64,000 nt of DNA from Shinella pollutisoli (GCF_024609765.1 NZ_JANFDG010000004.1:186001-250000); one strand, 5' to 3'; positions 25,373-34,271 are shown, counted from the stretch's first letter. Program-made: numbers and translations. Notes: generated by a model from the sequence alone, not told the origin.

Positions 25373-27616
25373 ATGCAACTGGTCGACATTTCCATCAACA
25401 AGCGGATCCTGACGGCAGTCGCCCTGCCGATGCTCGCCGCCGGCTATCTTTCCTATGCGCAGATCTCCGACCGCTACGAGACCTATGGCGCGATGAACGG
25501 CATCGTCGCCGCCAGCGCCGATCTCGGCCGGCTCAGCGACATGGTGCATGCGCTCCAGCTCGAGCGCGGCGTGACCTCGGGCTTCATCGCCTCGAAGGGC
25601 GGGAAGAACGCCGAGGCGATGCGGAGCGCGCGCGCCGCCTCGGCGGCCGCGACCGGGCAATTCGACGCCGTCATGGCGAGCCTCGCCGAGGCGGTTCCCG
25701 TCGATCTCTCGGCGGAGGCGCAGGCCTTTTCCGCGCGCCTTGCCGCCCTCGAGACGCTGCGGCGCGGCGTCGACGCGCAGACGGCGAGCGGGGCCGAGGC
25801 GCTCGACGCCTACAAGGCGGCGATCGGCGCCGTCGTCGATCTTGCCGGCGACCTCGCCCGCGCCGCGCCCGACGCCGGGATCTCCCGCCGCATGGCCGCC
25901 TTCGTCGAGCTGATGCAGGCCAAGGAGCTCGCCGGCCAGGAGCGCGCCACCGGCAACGGCTTCATCGTCTCCGGCCGCCTCGACCCGGAACGCCTGACCG
26001 GCTTCGTCGCCATGGCGGGCGGGCAGGCGGTGCTGCTCGACGCCGCGCTCGCCGTGGAGGACGAGGGGACCCGCGCCCGCGCCGCCGCCGCGATCGCCGA
26101 CGTCTCCTCCGGGCTTGCCGCCATGCGCGGGGCGATCGTGCGGGACGGCGCGGAGGCACTCGCCGGCCTCGACAGCGGCGCCTGGTACGACGCCGCCACG
26201 CGGCGCATCGACACGCTGAAGGAGATCGAGAACGGCAAGCTCGCCACGCTCTCCGCCCTTGCCGGCGGCGAGGCCGACCGCGCCTTCCGCAATCTCGTGC
26301 TGATCGCCGTCCTCTGCGCGGCGGGCGGCCTGACGATGACGGTCTTCTCCGCGCTGATGGCGATGACGGTGGTGCGTCCGCTCGGCCGCATGGTGACGGC
26401 GATGGGCCGGCTTGCCGCCGGCGACGTCGACAGCGCCCCGCTTGCGACCGGCCGCAAGGACGAGATCGGCGCGATGGAGGAGGCCGTCGAGGTCTTCCGC
26501 CAGGCGGCGATCCGCAACCGCGAGCTGGAGGCCGCCGAGGCGGACAGCCGCGCCCGCGCCGAGCGGGAGCGCGAGGCGATGCAGCGCGCGGCGGAGGCGG
26601 AGGCCGAGGCGCGGCTGATCGAGGCGACCGACGCCTTCGCCGCCAGCATGAAGCGGCTTGCGGCGGGCGACCTCGTCTGCGAGCTCGACCGGCCCCTCGC
26701 CTCGCAGTTCGAGGCGCTGCGGCAGGACTTCAACAGCGCCGTGCGGCAGCTGCGCGAGACGCTGCGGAGCGTCGGCCAGTCGGTCGGCACCGTCACCGGC
26801 GGCTCGCGCGAGGTCTCGTCCGCCTCCGACGACCTGTCGCGTCGCACCGAGCAGCAGGCGGCCTCCCTGGAGGAGACCGCCGCGGCGCTGGAGGAGATCA
26901 CCGCCAATGTCGGTGCCACCTCGAAGCGGGCGGCCGACGCCCGCGACGTAATGCGCGAGGCCCGCGCCAAGGCCGACCAGTCGGGCGGCGTCATGCGCCA
27001 CGCGGTGGCGGCGATGGAGAAGATCGAGCAGTCCTCGCACCAGATCAGCCAGATCATCGGCGTCATCGACGACATCGCCTTCCAGACGAACCTGCTGGCG
27101 CTCAACGCCGGCGTCGAGGCGGCGCGGGCCGGGGACGCCGGCAAGGGCTTCGCCGTCGTCGCCCAGGAGGTGCGCGAGCTTGCCCAGCGCTCCGCCCAGG
27201 CGGCGCGCGAGATCAAGGCGCTGATCGGCACCTCGGAGGCTGTCGTCGGCGAGGGCGTGCGCCTCGTCAGCGACACCGGCACGAGCCTTTCGGAGATCGC
27301 CGCGCTGGTGCAGGCGGTGAACACGCACATGGAGGCGGTGGCGACGGCCGCGCAGGAACAGTCGGCCGGCCTCGTCCAGGTCAACACCGCCGTCAACCAC
27401 ATGGACCAGTCGACCCAGCAGAACGCCGCCATGGTGGAGGAGATGAACGCCGCCGGCGCGGCGCTTGCCACCGAGAGCGCGCGGCTTGCCGAGCTGCTCG
27501 CCCAGTTCCGCCTCGGCGACGAGGCCCCAGCCCGCGCCGCCGCGCCCGTCCGCCGTGCCCCGCCCGCCGCGAGAGGCAACCTCGCGGTGCGCGAGGCGGA
27601 GTGGGCGGAATTCTGA
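25373..27616 (+). CDS. Methyl-accepting chemotaxis protein with NIT sensor domain
   Basis: 747 residues. Layout: a first membrane segment at about 10-28; a periplasmic NIT (nitrate/nitrite-sensing) domain at about 45-300, opening with [20 protein letters not shown]; a second membrane segment at about 305-335 ([20 protein letters not shown]); HAMP at about 335-390 ([20 protein letters not shown]); then the cytoplasmic signalling domain with the conserved hairpin tip ([39 protein letters not shown]). The last five residues, EWAEF, match the xWxxF tether that recruits CheR/CheB. The family reports to CheA/CheW; no che genes are nearby, so it must use the main chemotaxis system. The ligand is unproven. 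A strong terminator follows. Confidence 0.92.
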   Translation: MQLVDISINKRILTAVALPMLAAGYLSYAQISDRYETYGAMNGIVAASADLGRLSDMVHALQLERGVTSGFIASKGGKNAEAMRSARAASAAATGQFDAVMASLAEAVPVDLSAEAQAFSARLAALETLRRGVDAQTASGAEALDAYKAAIGAVVDLAGDLARAAPDAGISRRMAAFVELMQAKELAGQERATGNGFIVSGRLDPERLTGFVAMAGGQAVLLDAALAVEDEGTRARAAAAIADVSSGLAAMRGAIVRDGAEALAGLDSGAWYDAATRRIDTLKEIENGKLATLSALAGGEADRAFRNLVLIAVLCAAGGLTMTVFSALMAMTVVRPLGRMVTAMGRLAAGDVDSAPLATGRKDEIGAMEEAVEVFRQAAIRNRELEAAEADSRARAEREREAMQRAAEAEAEARLIEATDAFAASMKRLAAGDLVCELDRPLASQFEALRQDFNSAVRQLRETLRSVGQSVGTVTGGSREVSSASDDLSRRTEQQAASLEETAAALEEITANVGATSKRAADARDVMREARAKADQSGGVMRHAVAAMEKIEQSSHQISQIIGVIDDIAFQTNLLALNAGVEAARAGDAGKGFAVVAQEVRELAQRSAQAAREIKALIGTSEAVVGEGVRLVSDTGTSLSEIAALVQAVNTHMEAVATAAQEQSAGLVQVNTAVNHMDQSTQQNAAMVEEMNAAGAALATESARLAELLAQFRLGDEAPARAAAPVRRAPPAARGNLAVREAEWAEF

Positions 27617-27639
27617 ACCAGCCCGACCGAGTGGAAGGA

Positions 27640-27669
27640 AACGGCCCCGGAAGAGATTCCGGGGCCGTT
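27640..27669 (+). terminator. Rho-independent terminator after the chemoreceptor
   Basis: A 13-bp perfect stem, AACGGCCCCGGAA and TTCCGGGGCCGTT, with a GAGA tetraloop, followed by CGCTTTTC. It starts 24 bases after the stop codon at 27616. Confidence 0.85.
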
Positions 27670-27774
27670 CGCTTTTCGCCGGGCGGCATCTCGTCCACGT
27701 TTCGACCCGGCAAACCCGCCCGGACCTATGGGTCGTCTCTTCCTCGGCGGGGGGAGGAAGGTGCATCGCCCCTC

Positions 27775-27790
27775 GTTGACAGCTGTCAAC
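27775..27790. promoter_or_regulatory. parS: parS centromere site 1
   Basis: GTTGACAGCTGTCAAC, a perfect 16-bp palindrome of the repABC parS form (GTT, ten bases centred on GC, AAC). This is the site where RepB loads. It is the most distal of three exact copies upstream of repA. Confidence 0.88.
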
Positions 27791-28000
27791 ACGGCTTCCT
27801 GCTCGTCCCGACCCGACCCGACCCGACCGGGCCCAGCCCGGTCATGCACGTGCGACGTAACTGAGCGTACCGATCCTGATGATGGGGACGACAGGGTATT
27901 GGCCGATCCTCGCAAGGTGCGCCGCTCCTTCTCGAAGCGCCGCCGCGCGGCGGGGCGTACGCCGCGAATTGCCAACATATACAGACGCAAAGTTTTGGGC

Positions 28001-28240
28001 ATGATCGCCGTCGCTGCCGCCGTCTTTTCCCTGGCCCCGCCCGGGCGCCGTCGTTCGAGAAATCGGATGCAGCGGCCGCCCTCCTTCCGAGGTTGATCCG
28101 GGTCCTGCGCATCGCCGTGCCCGACGTCGGCAAGCCGCTCTCCTACAAGGACGGCGAAGCGCTGAAGGGCATGGACGTCGACCTCGCCAACGCGGTGGCC
28201 GACACCCTCGGCCTCAAGGCGGAGATCGGTCCCATCCCTC
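28001..28240 (+). pseudogene. Remnant of an amino-acid-type ABC transporter binding protein
   Basis: A signal-peptide-like start (ATG at 28001, MIAVAAAVFSLAPPG) is in one frame, and the mature N-terminus is in another: VLRIAVPDVGKPLSYKDGEA, then MDVDLANAVADTLGLKAEIG. This is the first beta-strand/helix unit of family 3 periplasmic binding proteins. Similarity stops near 28240, and the remaining 200 or so residues are absent. The fragment lies inside the parS array, so an insertion and deletion have remodelled this stretch. Confidence 0.6.
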
Positions 28241-28295
28241 CTCTACCGAGCGGCGACGGTACAGCCCCCGGCTGCATCTTACGCCGCCCTCACCC

Positions 28296-28311
28296 GTTGG
28301 CAGCTGCCGAC
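28296..28311. promoter_or_regulatory. Degenerate parS-like site
   Basis: GTTGGCAGCTGCCGAC differs from the exact parS at three positions but keeps the central GCAGCTGC symmetry and the GTT start. It lies between the first and second exact copies. It may be a decayed or weak RepB site. Confidence 0.4.
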
Positions 28312-28489
28312 ACGACTACACGCCGGCTCGACGCGGATCATCCACGCTGACGTTGGTGAGCGTATCGTTCCCGTCCTGGCCGGGAATGCAGACAGCGGGC
28401 GGTTGGTCGCTCGCACGAGGTACACCCGCCTCTCATTGGGCGCCGCGGAGTGCGAACGTCCCCACCGGCTGATTATGCCGCCTGCATCC

Positions 28490-28505
28490 GTTGACAGCTG
28501 TCAAC
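28490..28505. promoter_or_regulatory. parS: parS centromere site 2
   Basis: Second exact GTTGACAGCTGTCAAC. The first bases after the palindrome (CGGCTTC) resemble those after site 1, so the sites may have arisen by duplication. Confidence 0.88.
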
Positions 28506-28681
28506 GCGGCTTCACGCTCGCCCGAGGCCGGCTATCCGGCGCACGACATTGCCGGGCGGATTCTCGCTCCGGAACAGAATGTAGACGCAAATGAAAGGGC
28601 ATTGGCGAACTGCGTGAGGCACTCATGTCTCCCCGAAGCGAGCGGAGAGAAGGGTCGGCATCCACCTACTGCCGTCCATCC

Positions 28682-28697
28682 GTTGACAGCTGTCAAC
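28682..28697. promoter_or_regulatory. parS: parS centromere site 3
   Basis: Third exact GTTGACAGCTGTCAAC, preceded by CATCC as at site 2. It is four bases beyond the stop of the WGR gene and 560 bases upstream of repA. Confidence 0.88.
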
Positions 28698-28701
28698 GCC
28701 C

Positions 28702-28944
28702 TCATCCGACCCGCACATACCCTCGCCCCGCCTTGCGCCGCAGCAGTCGTGCGGCGGCGGCACGGGCGGCGGCGAGGTCGGGTTGCGGCTCGGCGCGGCG
28801 GCGGCCTACGGTGCCGATGCGGCCCCATTCGCGCACCAGCAGGACCGTGCCGAACAGGTCCCGGGTGATCGCGAGGCGCCAGTAGCGCTGCATGTTGCGG
28901 GCGGGATCGCGCCGCTCGAAATGGCGTGCTTCGTCGTCTTCCAT
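28702..28944 (-). CDS. Small WGR-domain protein
   Basis: 80 residues that are one WGR domain: ARNMQRYWRLAITRDLFGTV, then LLVREWGRIGTVGRRRAEPQ with the name-giving WGR, and RKAGRGYVRVG at the end. WGR domains bind nucleic acid and occur in PARPs, polyadenylate polymerases and free-standing bacterial proteins often carried on plasmids. The ATG at 28944 has ACGGAGA upstream, and the same ACGGAGACTGC leader is found before repA. It is transcribed away from repA and ends next to parS site 3. Its role on the plasmid is unknown. Confidence 0.8.
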   Translation of the reverse strand: MEDDEARHFERRDPARNMQRYWRLAITRDLFGTVLLVREWGRIGTVGRRRAEPQPDLAAARAAAARLLRRKAGRGYVRVG

Positions 28945-29256
28945 GCCGCGCAGTCTCCGTGCGCACGGCCCGCCCGTCCAACGACTTCGGTGAATCGGTC
29001 GGGGCGGATCGATTCACGGCGTTGATGGGTCGGAGGGCGGGGAGAAAAAGGGGCTTGACGCGACTCGGTCGATGGCCCACCGTCCCTAACGGAACCGGGC
29101 GAAGATCAGGACATTCGCCGTAACTGCCGAAGTGATCCGCAGATTTTTCCGAGCCCGTATATCCCCGGCCCGGAGAATCGCCGAGAATGGAAGGACAGCA
29201 CGCCGCCGTGGCGCCATGAGGGCGGAGCGGGCGGAAGACCAGAAACGGAGACTGCC
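28945..29256. promoter_or_regulatory. Divergent repA / WGR control region with inverted repeat
   Basis: About 312 bases that must hold the repABC promoter. GTGAATCG (28990-28997) and CGATTCAC (29010-29017) form an exact inverted repeat with a 12-base spacer. RepA usually represses the operon with RepB as co-repressor, and this repeat is a candidate operator. No confident -35/-10 pair was found. Confidence 0.45.
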
Positions 29257-30507
29257 ATGGCTTTGCCCTCGGAGCCAGCCCCGCAAACGCAAGCCCCCGC
29301 CCCGCGTCCGGCCGACGTCACCATCGCCGAGGACGCCGAGGCGCTGTCCGTCCAGCTCAAGGCGATGCGCGAGCGGCTGTTCCCGCCGGCCGCGCAGAAG
29401 ACGCTGCGCAGCTTCACCTCCGGCGAGGCCGCGCGGCTGATCGGCGTGTCGGACGGGTATCTGCGCCAGATCGCGCTGGCCGGCGAGGGGCCGGAGCTGC
29501 CCGTCGGCCCCGGCGGGCGCAGGCTCTATTCGCTCGCCGACATCGACGCGCTGCGCCGGCACCTCGCCGAGCAGGCGCGCGCCAAGGGCAATGCCGCCAA
29601 GGCCCGCGGCTACCTGAAATGGCGCGATCCGGAGCGCGGCGAGCACCTGCAGGTGATCTCCGTCACCAATTTCAAGGGCGGCTCGGGCAAGACGACCTCC
29701 TCGGTTCACCTCGCCCAGCACCTCGCCATGACCGGCCACCGGGTGCTCGCCATCGACCTCGACCCGCAGGCCTCGCTCTCCGCCCTGTTCGGCTACCAGC
29801 CGGAGCTGGACCTTGCCGGCAACGACACGATCTACGGCGCGATCCGCTACGACGGCGAGGCCCGTCCCCTCTCCGCCATCGTGCGGAAAACCTATTTCCA
29901 CAATCTCGACCTCGTGCCGGGCAACCTGGAACTGCAGGAATTCGAGCACGCGACGCCGCGGGCGCTTGCCGAACGGCGGCCGGGCGACGGCCACGCGCTG
30001 TTCTTCACCCGCGTGCAGGCGGCGCTTGCCACGGTCGCCGGCGACTACGACGTGGTCGTCATCGACTGCCCGCCGCAGCTCGGCTACCTGACGCTGTCGG
30101 CGCTCTGCGCCTCGACCTCGGTCATCGTCACCGTGCATCCGCAGATGCTCGACGTCGCCTCGATGAGCCAGTTCCTGTTCATGACCTCGGACCTGCTCGG
30201 CGTCGTGCGCGAGGCGGGCGGCGAGCTCAACTTCGATTTCCTGCGCTACCTCGTCACCCGCTACGAGCCGCATGACGGGCCGCAGGCGCAGATCGTCGGC
30301 TTCCTGCGCTCGCTGTTCGGCGAGCGGGTGCTGACCGCGACGATGCTGAAATCCACCGCCGTCTCGGACGCCGGCCTCACCAAGCAGACGCTCTACGAGG
30401 TCGGCCGCGAGAATTTCTCGCGCGGGACCTACGACCGGGCGATGGATTCGCTGGAGGCGGTCAACAGCGAGATCGAGGCGCTCATCCACACGGCATGGGG
30501 ACGCTGA
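29257..30507 (+). CDS. repA: Plasmid partitioning ATPase RepA
   Basis: 416 residues, the usual RepA length. A MerR-like N-terminal DNA-binding part (FTSGEAARLIGVSDGYLRQI; RRLYSLADIDALRRHL) precedes the ParA ATPase. The deviant Walker A is FKGGSGKTTSSVHLAQHL. Walker A' is AIDLDPQASLSALFG, and Walker B is VVIDCPPQLGYLTLSALCA. RepA moves plasmids during segregation and represses its own operon. The ATG at 29257 follows CGGAGACTGCC. repB starts just after its stop codon (or 13 bases inside, at an alternative ATG), so the genes are translationally coupled. Confidence 0.96.
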   Translation: MALPSEPAPQTQAPAPRPADVTIAEDAEALSVQLKAMRERLFPPAAQKTLRSFTSGEAARLIGVSDGYLRQIALAGEGPELPVGPGGRRLYSLADIDALRRHLAEQARAKGNAAKARGYLKWRDPERGEHLQVISVTNFKGGSGKTTSSVHLAQHLAMTGHRVLAIDLDPQASLSALFGYQPELDLAGNDTIYGAIRYDGEARPLSAIVRKTYFHNLDLVPGNLELQEFEHATPRALAERRPGDGHALFFTRVQAALATVAGDYDVVVIDCPPQLGYLTLSALCASTSVIVTVHPQMLDVASMSQFLFMTSDLLGVVREAGGELNFDFLRYLVTRYEPHDGPQAQIVGFLRSLFGERVLTATMLKSTAVSDAGLTKQTLYEVGRENFSRGTYDRAMDSLEAVNSEIEALIHTAWGR

Positions 30508-30509
30508 CG

Positions 30510-31565
30510 ATGGCCGGACGCGACCGCAAGAATTCGATCAAGGCGCTGTTCGGCGGCGACATCGTGCCGGCCGCCGATCCGCCGGGCCGCGCGCCCGAGG
30601 TGAAGTCCATGCCGGCGCCGCCGGCGGGCGACGGGCCGGGCCGGGCCGCCTCCGGCGCGGTGAAGGCGATGGGCCTCTCGCTCACCTCGATCACCCGCGA
30701 GGCGGAGGAGCTGCGCCAGGCGCTCGCCGAGGGCGAGCGCGTCGTCTCGCTCGATCCCGATCGCATCGATGCCTCCTTCGTCAGCGACCGGCTCTCCGAC
30801 GAGGAGCGCGACGATCCCGATTTCGCCGCACTCGTGGAGAGCATCCGCGAGAGCGGCCAGCAGGTGCCGATCCTCGTGCGGCCCGCGCCGGGCGGCGGGG
30901 AGGGGGGCGAGCGCTACCAGGTCGCCTACGGCCACCGCCGCGTCAAGGCCGCCCGCAGGCTCGGCGTGACCGTCAAGGCGATCGTGCGGCCGCTCAGCGA
31001 CGAGGACCTCGTGCTCGCCCAGGGCAAGGAGAACGCCGAGCGGCGCAACCTCTCCTTCATCGAGCGCGCGCTCTTCGCGCAGGCGCTGACGGCCCGCGGC
31101 TTCGAGCGCAAGCTCGTCTGCGAGGCGCTCGCCGTGGAGAAGAGCGAGCTGTCGCGCCTGCTGCAGGTGGCGGAGAACGTGCCGCCGCAGGTCGTCCGGG
31201 CGATCGGCCCCGCGCCCAAGGCCGGGCGCGCCCGCTGGATGGCGCTCGGCGAGATATTCTCCAACGACAACGGCGCGCGGCTCGAGATCGCGATCGACGA
31301 GATCTACAGCACGCGCTTCCGCGCCGCCCCGTCCGACCAGCGCTTCCGCATGCTGTTCGACCGGCTGTCGCGGCTGAGAAAGCCCGAGCCGCAGGTGCGC
31401 GCGATCGCCCGGGCCGACGGCGGGCCGCTCGCGCGGCTGGAGCGCAGGGGCAAGGCGACGGTGATCGCCTTCGCCGCCGACGTCGATCCGGCCTTCGCCG
31501 AGCGCGTCGCGGCCCGGCTTGCCGAGGATTACGCCGCGTTCCTCGCCGCCCGCGCGGAGACGTAG
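30510..31565 (+). CDS. repB: Plasmid partitioning protein RepB (ParB-type)
   Basis: 351 residues from the ATG at 30510, two bases after the repA stop; this gives the family start MAGRDRKNSIKALFGG. The ATG at 30495 is an alternative that overlaps repA. The ParB nuclease/CTPase-like N-terminal domain shows SGQQVPILVRPAP, RYQVAYGHRRVKAARRLG and QGKENAERRNLSFIERALFA. The helix-turn-helix follows (KLVCEALAVEKSELSRLLQV). It binds the parS sites at 27.8-28.7 kb and works with RepA in segregation and in operon repression. Confidence 0.95.
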   Translation: MAGRDRKNSIKALFGGDIVPAADPPGRAPEVKSMPAPPAGDGPGRAASGAVKAMGLSLTSITREAEELRQALAEGERVVSLDPDRIDASFVSDRLSDEERDDPDFAALVESIRESGQQVPILVRPAPGGGEGGERYQVAYGHRRVKAARRLGVTVKAIVRPLSDEDLVLAQGKENAERRNLSFIERALFAQALTARGFERKLVCEALAVEKSELSRLLQVAENVPPQVVRAIGPAPKAGRARWMALGEIFSNDNGARLEIAIDEIYSTRFRAAPSDQRFRMLFDRLSRLRKPEPQVRAIARADGGPLARLERRGKATVIAFAADVDPAFAERVAARLAEDYAAFLAARAET

Positions 31566-31884
31566 AGACCGATTCGGGCCGGGAAACCGGCCTGGAGAAC
31601 CCAGGTGAAACCAGCGAAAGGAAGCGCGTAGACAAGAAAAAAGGCCCCCAAAACGTACCCGTTCCGGAAGCCCTCTTCTATGTAGCAGTTCGAGAGAATC
31701 ACTTCCGACAGTCAAAGTCAAGAGTCGCGGATGCCCGCAGCGTCCCGCGCATGGATGGATTCATCCCTGTGCGGAAAGGATGCTCCGGTCCCGGATAGGG
31801 AAGCATTGCGCGAAACGGAGAACTTCGTCTGCCCGAGCGGCGGCGTCGGCGGGACCTTCTTGTCTCAGGACAGGGGACCGGACG
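31566..31884. promoter_or_regulatory. repB-repC intergenic region (inc-alpha) with repC leader
   Basis: 319 bases without a gene. This is the incompatibility region of repABC cassettes: it encodes the antisense RNA on the minus strand (separate entry) and the repC leader, whose folding decides repC translation. A GGGG box and the repC ATG pair at 31885/31888 close it. Confidence 0.7.
31635..31686 (-). ncRNA. Antisense counter-transcribed RNA controlling repC
   Basis: Minus-strand RNA of about 50 bases. Two tandem TTGACT boxes (31721-31716 and 31715-31710) and a weak TTCTCT about 17 bases later give the promoter. The RNA ends in a G-rich/U-run terminator made of GGCTTCC and GGGGGCC arms followed by six Ts (plus-strand A-run 31637-31642). 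The AAAAAAGGCCCCCAAAACGT block is the highly conserved repABC ctRNA sequence. It pairs with the repC leader and sets copy number and incompatibility. Ends are approximate. Confidence 0.8.
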
Positions 31885-33081
31885 ATGATGGAGCATATTG
31901 CAACGACGCCTTTCGGCGGCGGCAGGATGACTGCGCGCCTGTTTCGGCGCCAGCGCGCCGCGGCCGAGCGGCAGGAGAAACTGCGCGCCGGCGACGGCGG
32001 CAACGACACGGGCCGCGCCGACAAGTGGCAGCTTCTGCGCGCGCTGACGGAGGCGCGCCGCGCCTACGGGCTGGGGGACCGGACGATCGCGGTGCTGGAG
32101 GCGCTCGTCTCCTTCGCGACGGTGCGCGAGCTCGACGGCTCCGCGCCGCTCGTCGTCTTTCCCTCCAACCGCGAGCTTGCGGTGCGCGCCCGCGGCATGG
32201 CGCCGGCGACGATCCGCCGGCATCTCGCCGCCCTCGTCGAGGCCGGCCTGATCTTCCGCCGCGACAGCGCCAACGGCAAGCGCTACTGCCGCCGCGACGA
32301 GAGCGGCCGGGTGGAGGACGCCTTCGGCTTCGACCTCGCGCCGCTCGCCCTCCAGGCGGACGAGATCTTCGCCGCCGCCGAGGCCGCCCGCGCCGCCGAC
32401 CGGGCCGAACGGGCGCTGCGCGCCGAGGTGACGCTGCATCGCCGCGACATCGGCAAGATCGTCGAGGCGGCGCTGGAGGAGGGCAGGGCCGGCGACTGGG
32501 CGGAGATGGCCGCGCGCCTTGCGGCCCTTTCCGCGGGCATCGGCCGGCGCATGGCGGCGGCGGAGATCGAGGCGCGGCGCGACGGGCTGCTGCGGCTTCG
32601 CGCCGAGGTGGAAAACGCTTATCTCTCAAGCCTTTCCGAAGAGGAAATGAGCGCCAATGACTCCCATGACGAGCGCCATATTCAGAATTCAAATCCAGAC
32701 CCGACCCTTGATAAAAACGGCCATGAGTCCATCCAAGGCGAAGCCGCACCGGAGCGGAAGGCGGCGATAAGCCTTGCACGGCTGAAAAGGCTCTGCCCGC
32801 AGATCGGCGATTATGCCCGGGACGGCATCCGCAACTGGGCGGACCTCGTGGCGGCCGCCGATCTCGTGCGTTCCATGCTCGGCGTCTCGCCCGACGCCTG
32901 GCGCAAGGCGCGCGCGGCGATGGGCGACGAGGCGGCGGCGATCACCGTCGCCGTGCTGCTCGAGCGCGCCGAGACGATCCGCTCGCCCGGCGGCTACCTG
33001 CGCGATCTCACCGCCAAGGCCGAGCGCTCCGCCTTCAGCATCTACCCGATGTTGCAGGCGCTGGAGCGGGGGAAGGGATGA
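31885..33081 (+). CDS. repC: Plasmid replication initiator RepC
   Basis: 398 residues from the ATG at 31885 (or 31888), giving MMEHIATTPFGGGRMTARLF; the frame is open further upstream through the ctRNA region. The N-terminal domain has ADKWQLLRALTEARRAYGLG, VLEALVSFATV, then FPSNRELAVRARGMAPATIR and HLAALVEAGLIFRRDSANGK, the winged-helix DNA-binding part. The C-terminal domain has ISLARLKRLCPQIGDYARDG and GVSPDAWRKARAAMGDEAAA. RepC is rate-limiting for replication, and in this family the origin lies inside repC itself. Full length, so the cassette looks functional. Confidence 0.95.
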   Translation: MMEHIATTPFGGGRMTARLFRRQRAAAERQEKLRAGDGGNDTGRADKWQLLRALTEARRAYGLGDRTIAVLEALVSFATVRELDGSAPLVVFPSNRELAVRARGMAPATIRRHLAALVEAGLIFRRDSANGKRYCRRDESGRVEDAFGFDLAPLALQADEIFAAAEAARAADRAERALRAEVTLHRRDIGKIVEAALEEGRAGDWAEMAARLAALSAGIGRRMAAAEIEARRDGLLRLRAEVENAYLSSLSEEEMSANDSHDERHIQNSNPDPTLDKNGHESIQGEAAPERKAAISLARLKRLCPQIGDYARDGIRNWADLVAAADLVRSMLGVSPDAWRKARAAMGDEAAAITVAVLLERAETIRSPGGYLRDLTAKAERSAFSIYPMLQALERGKG

Positions 33082-33200
33082 GCCATGGACGCCCGTGCTG
33101 CCGCAGCGCTGCGGACCTTCCATCGAGGGAGGGTAGGGGCGGCGAGGCACCCGTCTTCCCTCCGATGGAGGCGGCCGCGAAGCGGCGGCGGGCGTCGCGT
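33082..33200. other. Convergent repC-ddl gap
   Basis: CTTCCATCGAGGGAGG and the partly complementary CTTCCCTCCGATGGAGG, with about 30 bases between, form an imperfect hairpin that could stop transcription from both sides. No T-run is present, so it is weak as an intrinsic terminator. Confidence 0.35.
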
Positions 33201-34271
33201 CTACCGGCCCGCCCGGGCGAGGCCGTGGGCGACGAGGCGGTCGATGACCTCGGCATAGCCGACGCCGCTTGCCGCCATCGCCTTGGAATACATGCTGATA
33301 TCGGTGAAGCCGGGGATGGTGTTGAGCTCGTTGATGAGAATGCGGCCGTCCGCCGTCAGGAAGAAGTCGACGCGGGCCATGCCGTCGCAGCCGAGCGCGC
33401 GGAAGGCGTCGGCGGCGAGCGCCCGCATCCGCGCCTCGATCTCCGCCGGAAGGTCGGCCGGCACGGTCAGCGCCGCGCCGTTCTCGTCGATGTATTTCGC
33501 GTCGTAGCTGTAGAAGCCGTGGCTCTCGGCGGGCGCGATCTCGCCGGGGCGGGAGACGAACAGGCTGCCGTCGACGCTCTCCAGCACCGCGCACTCGATC
33601 TCGCGGCCGGCGATGAATTCCTCCGCGAGCAGCTTGTCGTCGTGGCGGAAGCCCTCCTCCAGCGCGCCGGCGAGCTCCTGGCTGGCGTTGACCTTGCGCA
33701 CGCCGACGGAGGAGCCCTGCCGGGCGGGCTTGACGAAGAAGGGCAGGCCGAGCTCGGCCTCCAGCGCCGCGTGGGAGGGCGCGTCGCCGCGGCGCAGGAT
33801 CGCCGCGCGGGCGGCGGGAAGGCCGGCCGCGCGCAGGAGCCGCTTGGCGATGTCCTTGTCGAGCGCATTGGCCGAGCCGAGCACGCCGCAGCCGGCGAGC
33901 GGCACGCGCGCCACCTCGGCCAGCCCCTGCACCGCCCCGTCCTCGCCGTGGAGCCCGTGCAGCACCGGAAAGAGGATGTCGATCGCCGGGAAGGCCTCCG
34001 CCCGGCCGTCCTCGGCAAGCGCCACCGCCCGGCCCCTGCCGCCGGGAACGAGAGCGATCTCCGTGCCGCCTGCCGGCTGGTCGAGCGCGCCGTCGCGGTA
34101 GGAGCTCAGCAGCCAGCGCCCCTCGCGGGTGACGAAGACCGGCACGGGCTCGTATTTCGCCGGGTCGAGCGCGGAAAGCACGTTGACGGCGGACAGCACG
34201 GACACCTCGTGCTCGGCCGACCGGCCGCCGAAAAGCACGGCGATGCGCAGTCTGTCAGGGGATGCGGGCAT
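33201..34271 (-). CDS. ddl: D-alanine--D-alanine ligase
   Basis: 356 residues from the ATG at 34271, the length of the DdlA branch. It joins two D-alanines with ATP for peptidoglycan. Marks are VLFGGRSAEHEVSVLSAVNV, FPVLHGLHGEDGAVQGLAEV, GVLGSANALDKDIAKRLLRA, FVKPARQGSSVGVRKV and the metal-binding end INELNTIPGFTDISMYSKAM. The methionine after IS and the typical serine/glycine pattern give no sign of a D-Ala-D-lactate type. It is an extra plasmid copy of a core gene, tail to tail with repC and upstream of glycosyltransferase genes on the same strand. Confidence 0.94.
   Translation of the reverse strand: MPASPDRLRIAVLFGGRSAEHEVSVLSAVNVLSALDPAKYEPVPVFVTREGRWLLSSYRDGALDQPAGGTEIALVPGGRGRAVALAEDGRAEAFPAIDILFPVLHGLHGEDGAVQGLAEVARVPLAGCGVLGSANALDKDIAKRLLRAAGLPAARAAILRRGDAPSHAALEAELGLPFFVKPARQGSSVGVRKVNASQELAGALEEGFRHDDKLLAEEFIAGREIECAVLESVDGSLFVSRPGEIAPAESHGFYSYDAKYIDENGAALTVPADLPAEIEARMRALAADAFRALGCDGMARVDFFLTADGRILINELNTIPGFTDISMYSKAMAASGVGYAEVIDRLVAHGLARAGR

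Noticed and set aside
27775-28697. Regularly spaced palindromes considered as a CRISPR array
   Set aside because: The spacing is irregular (about 700 and 190 bases) and the 16-bp palindrome fits parS of repABC plasmids exactly.
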